Shown here piece by piece: positions 60,833 through 64,000 of a stretch of DNA of 64,000 nt. The translations under genes were made by a program, and so were the position numbers. Numbering within the stretch: the stretch's first letter is position 1; each line of letters starts with the position of its first letter. The notes below the pieces were generated by a model. It worked only from the letters and a program-made list of their open reading frames with translations, ran no database searches and was not told where the DNA came from. This stretch comes from Olsenella sp. (lineage in GTDB: Bacteria; Actinomycetota; Coriobacteriia; Coriobacteriales; Atopobiaceae). The DNA lies in NCBI GenBank assembly GCA_022648325.1, contig JALCMG010000003.1, positions 124,001-188,000 of the forward strand, given 5' to 3'.

Positions 60833-62587
60833 CTACCTGCCTGTGAAGAAGTCTACGATTGCGTTCCAGATGTCGAGAAAGACGTTGCCTGTGCTGGAGG
60901 ACGTGGCGCCGCTTGCGCTCGCGGCCGCGTCTGCCGAGGAGTCCGTGGCCGTGCTGGTAGCCGTGCTATCGCCCATCACAAACGTGGTGTTCGTGCCGTA
61001 CTCCGCGTCGAAGGCGCTGCGGTCGATGAGGTCGGTGCTTGCGGTCGAGGCACCGCTTCCGTCGTACGTCGTGGTGTAGGAATCCGTCACGGTGACGGTG
61101 ACGTCTGAGGTCCCCTGGACCACGGCCTGGCCGTTGGCAACGATCGTCACGGTCTTGCCGCTCTCGTCCACCACACTTCCGCTCGAGGCCACGTTGAGTG
61201 CCGAGACGGTCGAGTCTGCCGTGACGACCCAGGTCGACCCGTCGTCCACGTTCACGGTGACGGGGGAGTCGCTGGTGGATCCGTTGGCGTTCCCGGTGAT
61301 GGAGGCGGCGCCGGTCCAGGTGCTGCTGTTCGTGAGGTAGAGCGCCAGGGATGAGATGGTGTCTACGCTCACGTTGCCCTTGACATTCTCGTCTGCCAAG
61401 GCAAGCATTGCCGTGCCTCCGTTGGAGCCAGCCGTGCCCCAGCTGTTGGAGTCGTTGCCCTCGACCTGGATGAGGTTGGCCGCTGAGGAGTCGTAGTCCA
61501 GCGTCGTGCCCTGAAGCAGGATGTTCGCCGTGGTGTTGGTCACGTAGAAGAACGCACCGGACTGGATGGCGCTCGAGAGCGTGGAGCCAACCGCCTGGAA
61601 GGTCGCGGCCTCACCGGTGGTGGACTCGGCGTCGCCCGAGGTGGACTGGTAGATGATGACCGCGTTTGTAACCGGATCCGATGCGGTCTTGTCGGTGATG
61701 GTGCTCGAGAGGGACGAGTTGTTGATGAGGATGGTGTTCAAGCCCTCCATGCCGGCAATCTGGCTTCCGGTAGTCGTGCCCGTCACGTCCGAGACCTCGA
61801 TGTCGCCGGTCGAGTAGAGCAAGGGCGAGCCGGAGCCCGCAGTCGAGAGCGTGGAGTTGGTCACCGAGATGTTCCCGCCGCCGCGGTCGGTGGCGATGCT
61901 CGCGCAGTGGTCTCCCTGGGTCGAGATACCCATCTCGTTCGCGATGACGGTGCCGCCGTAAGTGGCGTCAAGGCCGCGCGAGTTGCCGGCCGAGGTGGTG
62001 ATGGTGTCGCCATTTGCGTAGACGGTCGCACCGTCTGTGGCAAAGATGGCGTTGGAGCCCTCGCTTGTTGCGTTGAGCTTGGAGTTTGAGACCTTCGCGG
62101 TGGTGCTGTCGCCAGTGGCGAGAAGGATCGAGTTTACGCCGTAGAAGTTGTAGTTGTCACCGTTGGTGTCGTCACCGGATTTCTCGAGCGTCACGCCGGA
62201 GAGCGCAAGTGCGCCACCGTTCTCTGCCAGCGCAGCGTTCACGTCGGCTTCCGTTGCGGTGATGGTCTGGTCCGAGGCCTCCTGGCTATCGCCGTCTGCC
62301 GTGAGCGTGCCGGAGAGCACGCCCGTGTAGTCGTACGTCATCGTGTTGGCGCCGCCTCCGCCGCCACCACCGGGCATGCTGCCGCCGGCGTCACCCGGGG
62401 CCTCTCCGCCGCCCGAGGGCGGCTCTCCCGCGGGCTGGCTCGTCGCCGTGCCGGAGCCAGGGCTGCTGCTGGCACCCTCTGCCAGTGCGGGCAGGGGAGA
62501 CATCGAGAAGAGCAGCGCTCCCGTGACAACCGCGACGCCCGCCTTGCGCATGATCGAGTCCCTGCGTACAAACGTCTCACTTCTCAT
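60833..62587 (-). CDS. Secreted beta-helix/adhesin-like protein
   Basis: 584 residues from ATG 62587 (GAGGAGGGG upstream). Signal peptide ends LPALAEG. A Gly/Pro-rich low-complexity part (about 45-85) is followed by many short Asn, Thr and Ser-rich repeats typical of right-handed beta-helices (e.g. SNSKLNATSEGSNAIFATDGATVYANG). No sortase motif is present; the C-terminus has a short amphipathic tail (FLDIWNAIVDFFTGR). Likely surface or extracellular protein. Confidence 0.7.
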   Translation of the reverse strand: MRSETFVRRDSIMRKAGVAVVTGALLFSMSPLPALAEGASSSPGSGTATSQPAGEPPSGGGEAPGDAGGSMPGGGGGGGANTMTYDYTGVLSGTLTADGDSQEASDQTITATEADVNAALAENGGALALSGVTLEKSGDDTNGDNYNFYGVNSILLATGDSTTAKVSNSKLNATSEGSNAIFATDGATVYANGDTITTSAGNSRGLDATYGGTVIANEMGISTQGDHCASIATDRGGGNISVTNSTLSTAGSGSPLLYSTGDIEVSDVTGTTTGSQIAGMEGLNTILINNSSLSSTITDKTASDPVTNAVIIYQSTSGDAESTTGEAATFQAVGSTLSSAIQSGAFFYVTNTTANILLQGTTLDYDSSAANLIQVEGNDSNSWGTAGSNGGTAMLALADENVKGNVSVDTISSLALYLTNSSTWTGAASITGNANGSTSDSPVTVNVDDGSTWVVTADSTVSALNVASSGSVVDESGKTVTIVANGQAVVQGTSDVTVTVTDSYTTTYDGSGASTASTDLIDRSAFDAEYGTNTTFVMGDSTATSTATDSSADAAASASGATSSSTGNVFLDIWNAIVDFFTGR

Positions 62588-62724
62588 GATGCCCCTCCTC
62601 GTCTGGCGTAGCCGTTGGTCACAGTATGTCCAGCCGAGAGGGGTCCGCTGGCGTCGCGTGCGCAATGACAACAGGCTGGCATAACGTTGAACTGATGCTC
62701 AAAGCAACCTGTCGCGAAACTGAA

Positions 62725-62754
62725 ATGAGACAAAGGGACTGTCCCTTTGTCTCA
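62725..62754. repeat. Palindrome family copy 3, at cyclophilin remnant
   Basis: ATGAGACAAAGGGAC, one base, then the inverse lacking its last base. It sits exactly where the cyclophilin-like frame loses its N-terminal part. Confidence 0.8.
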
Positions 62755-63212
62755 CAATCTCGGTTGCCCTCAACGCAGACGTTGCGTCCATCACCGTATC
62801 CAACTTCGCCGGCCTGGTCGAGCAAGGCTTCTACAACGGGCTCACCTTCCACCGCGTGGTGAGGGACTTCATGATCCAGGGCGGCGACCCCAACGGTGAC
62901 GGCACCGGAGGCTCTGGACCACCATCAAGGGCGAGTTCTCGGCCAACGGGGTTGAAGAACGACATCGCCCATGTGCGCGGCACCATCTCGATGGCGCGCT
63001 CGTCGGACTACAACTCGGCCAGCTTGCAGTTCTTCATCGTCCAGAAGACGGCAGCCTCGCTCAACGGCCAGTACGCAGCCTTTGGCAACGTGACGGACGG
63101 CATGGACGTGGTCGACTCCATTGTGAATGCGACGGCTGACAAGGGCGATTCCAACGGGATTCTCCCCAAGGCGGACCAGCCCGTCATTGCCTCCATCACG
63201 ATGGTCGACTAG
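62755..63212 (+). pseudogene. Cyclophilin-type peptidyl-prolyl isomerase remnant
   Basis: The frame reads ISVALNADVASITVSNFAGL, then FYNGLTFHRVV, DFMIQGGDP, SASLQFFIVQ and FGNVTDGMDVVDSI, all cyclophilin motifs. The first 20 to 30 residues are missing, replaced by the palindrome at 62725. Between about 62917 and 62954 a one-base loss and a later one-base gain shift the frame, turning GTTIKGEFSANGVEN into GPPSRASSRPTGLKN. It has no proper start codon. Confidence 0.78.
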
Positions 63213-63270
63213 GGACGGGCTCTAAGGCAGAACCATCGGCTCATGACGGTCAAGCACGTCCTTGCTGCAG

Positions 63271-63552
63271 CTAGCTTGCAGCAAGGACGTGCATTGCTTT
63301 CTCGATTGCGGCGTCTCGGATGAACGTGGACTTGTTGACTCCGCTTGCTTCTGCGGCACGGGCTATGAGTTCTGCTCCAGACTTTGGGCACTTGAAGGAC
63401 ATGTTTGCGTTTGCCTCATCTGAGAGACGCGGACGGCCTGCGCGTATGGTAACGAGGTGCCCATCAAAGTTGCCGTCCTCCCAGGCTTTTGCGCGTTGTT
63501 CGATTTCTTCGTCGGTGAGGACGTGACCATTGGGAAGCTTGTACTCTGCCAT
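63271..63552 (-). CDS. Antitoxin, ribbon-helix-helix type
   Basis: 93 residues. The N-terminal part (YKLPNGHVLTDEEIEQRAKAWEDG) and the C-terminal RHH-like half (MSFKCPKSGAELIARAAEASGVNKSTFIRDAAIEKA) match CopG-type antitoxins. It overlaps no gene and starts two bases after the toxin frame. Expected to bind its toxin and own promoter. Alternative: stand-alone regulator. Confidence 0.7.
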   Translation of the reverse strand: MAEYKLPNGHVLTDEEIEQRAKAWEDGNFDGHLVTIRAGRPRLSDEANANMSFKCPKSGAELIARAAEASGVNKSTFIRDAAIEKAMHVLAAS

Positions 63553-63554
63553 GG

Positions 63555-63839
63555 CTACTCCCTTCTCTCGTTTCTTTTGGCCTCTGCTTTAACCCTTTTT
63601 GATACTGGCGTATTTGCGTGATATATGAGCCATCCTTGAGTGGTCATTGTTCCTACCATCTCAACCATCTCAACCTAGCGCTCGTGTTTATCCCTTCCTA
63701 TCCAGAGATACTCTGGAAAGTTGGGGCTTTCCGGTCGTAAGGCCTCGTAATAGGAGTGTTCCCAAGCGTACCTAACGTCTTCCTCGGACAGTTGCGGATG
63801 CTCTCTTGTGATGCGGGGATGCACTAATAGTCCATCCAT
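63555..63839 (-). pseudogene. Toxin gene of the TA pair with internal stop
   Basis: ATG 63839 with AGGAGGG upstream begins MDGLLVHPRITREHPQLSEEDVRYAWEH, and the frame runs to 63555 with a single TAG at 63675-63677 after KHER. Beyond it VEMVGTMTTQGWLIYHANTP continues in frame. A GTTGAGATG unit is duplicated just after the stop. The rest matches the small toxin family that pairs with such antitoxins. It is broken by one nonsense change. Confidence 0.75.
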
Positions 63840-63869
63840 AGGCCGTCCCTCCTCTGGGTACCCAATTAT

Positions 63870-63889
63870 CTACTACATTATTATACTAC
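63870..63889 (-). promoter_or_regulatory. Promoter/operator of the TA pair
   Basis: On the minus strand GTAGTATAATAATGTAGTAG holds a perfect TATAAT (63885-63880) and two GTAGTA half-sites 14 bases apart, suiting antitoxin autoregulation. The -35 is weak (TTCGCC, 18-base spacer). Confidence 0.5.
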
Positions 63890-63935
63890 GTTATTGCGAA
63901 CTGGGCGAACGCAAGGTCGCGAGGGGGAATTTGAA

Positions 63936-64000
63936 ATGGACGTAGACTCCAAAGAGCCCGCACAGCAGCTTCACCACAACGAAATAAACCAACCGAGATA
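63936..64000 (+). CDS. Start of an unknown gene (3' end outside window)
   Basis: ATG 63936, with GAGGGGGA upstream, opens MDVDSKEPAQQLHHNEIN. Too short to identify. It diverges from the toxin-antitoxin genes. Confidence 0.4.
   Translation, partial: MDVDSKEPAQQLHHNEINQPR

Noticed and set aside
1-64000. CRISPR array or rRNA genes
   Set aside because: No regularly spaced identical repeats with unique spacers and no rRNA-like sequence were seen; phased 11 and 12-base repeats at tRNA-Phe are integrase-type arrays.

Overview
The window looks like a high-GC, low-redundancy chromosome segment of a Coriobacteriia member (Actinomycetota; an Olsenella/Atopobium-type anaerobe is my best guess). This is inferred from the mix of genes, not from a marker gene. 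The mix is: mannose-family PTS, T-box controlled pheST, a secretin-free Tad pilus locus, DUF2207, DegV, FprA-type flavoprotein, D-lactate dehydrogenase, and many Tat or lipoprotein exported enzymes. No rRNA gene and no CRISPR array was seen.

Layout. 1-7.9 kb: the 3' part of a LevR-like PTS regulator gene, then an operon for mannose-family EIIB, EIIC, EIID, a cytosolic ceramidase-superfamily protein, EIIA, a YoaK-type membrane protein and a Nif3-like protein. 8.0-14.9 kb (minus strand): a small membrane protein and a membrane-anchored, Tat-exported GH3 glycosidase with its two domains in reversed order. A 3.4-kb Firmicutes-like element (methyltransferase, NTF2-like protein, large serine recombinase) splits this GH3 gene exactly at its FGYGLSYT motif. 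15.1-18.2 kb: LytTR two-component pair and an AEC transporter. 18.2-19.7 kb: a DUF4143 AAA ATPase between two copies of an 83-bp palindromic repeat. 20.2-24.2 kb: T-box leader, pheS, pheT. 24.2-33.4 kb: housekeeping and metabolic genes (GH13, pyk, D-LDH, Ca-type P-ATPase, rsgA). 33.6-43.7 kb: Tad pilus operon with a structured leader. 43.7-47.2 kb: DUF2207 and flavodiiron protein. 47.6-49.4 kb: a restriction-modification gene fusing a C5 methyltransferase to an Eco29kI-like GIY-YIG nuclease. 49.7-55.9 kb: a 6.2-kb integrative element in tRNA-Phe. 56.2-60.7 kb: DNA repair, acylphosphatase, DegV and a tannase-like lipoprotein. 60.8-64 kb: a secreted beta-helix-like protein, a cyclophilin remnant, and a toxin-antitoxin pair whose toxin gene is broken.

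The genes fit a saccharolytic host-associated fermenter. Sugars enter by PTS or are released by exported GH3 and cleaved by cytosolic GH13; glycolysis (pyk) feeds D-lactate; flavodiiron protein removes oxygen or NO; Tad pili and a surface protein support attachment. Mobile DNA has reshaped the region repeatedly: one element disrupts GH3, one sits in tRNA-Phe, and the flank of the tRNA-Phe element keeps what looks like the arm of a second, related element next to the restriction-modification gene. The most unusual items are the methyltransferase-nuclease fusion with an internal ribosome binding site, the phased arm-site arrays of two different specificities at tRNA-Phe, the split GH3 gene with an apparently disarmed recombinase, the LevR-like regulator lacking sigma-54 contact residues, and a possible pseudoknotted leader before the Tad operon.
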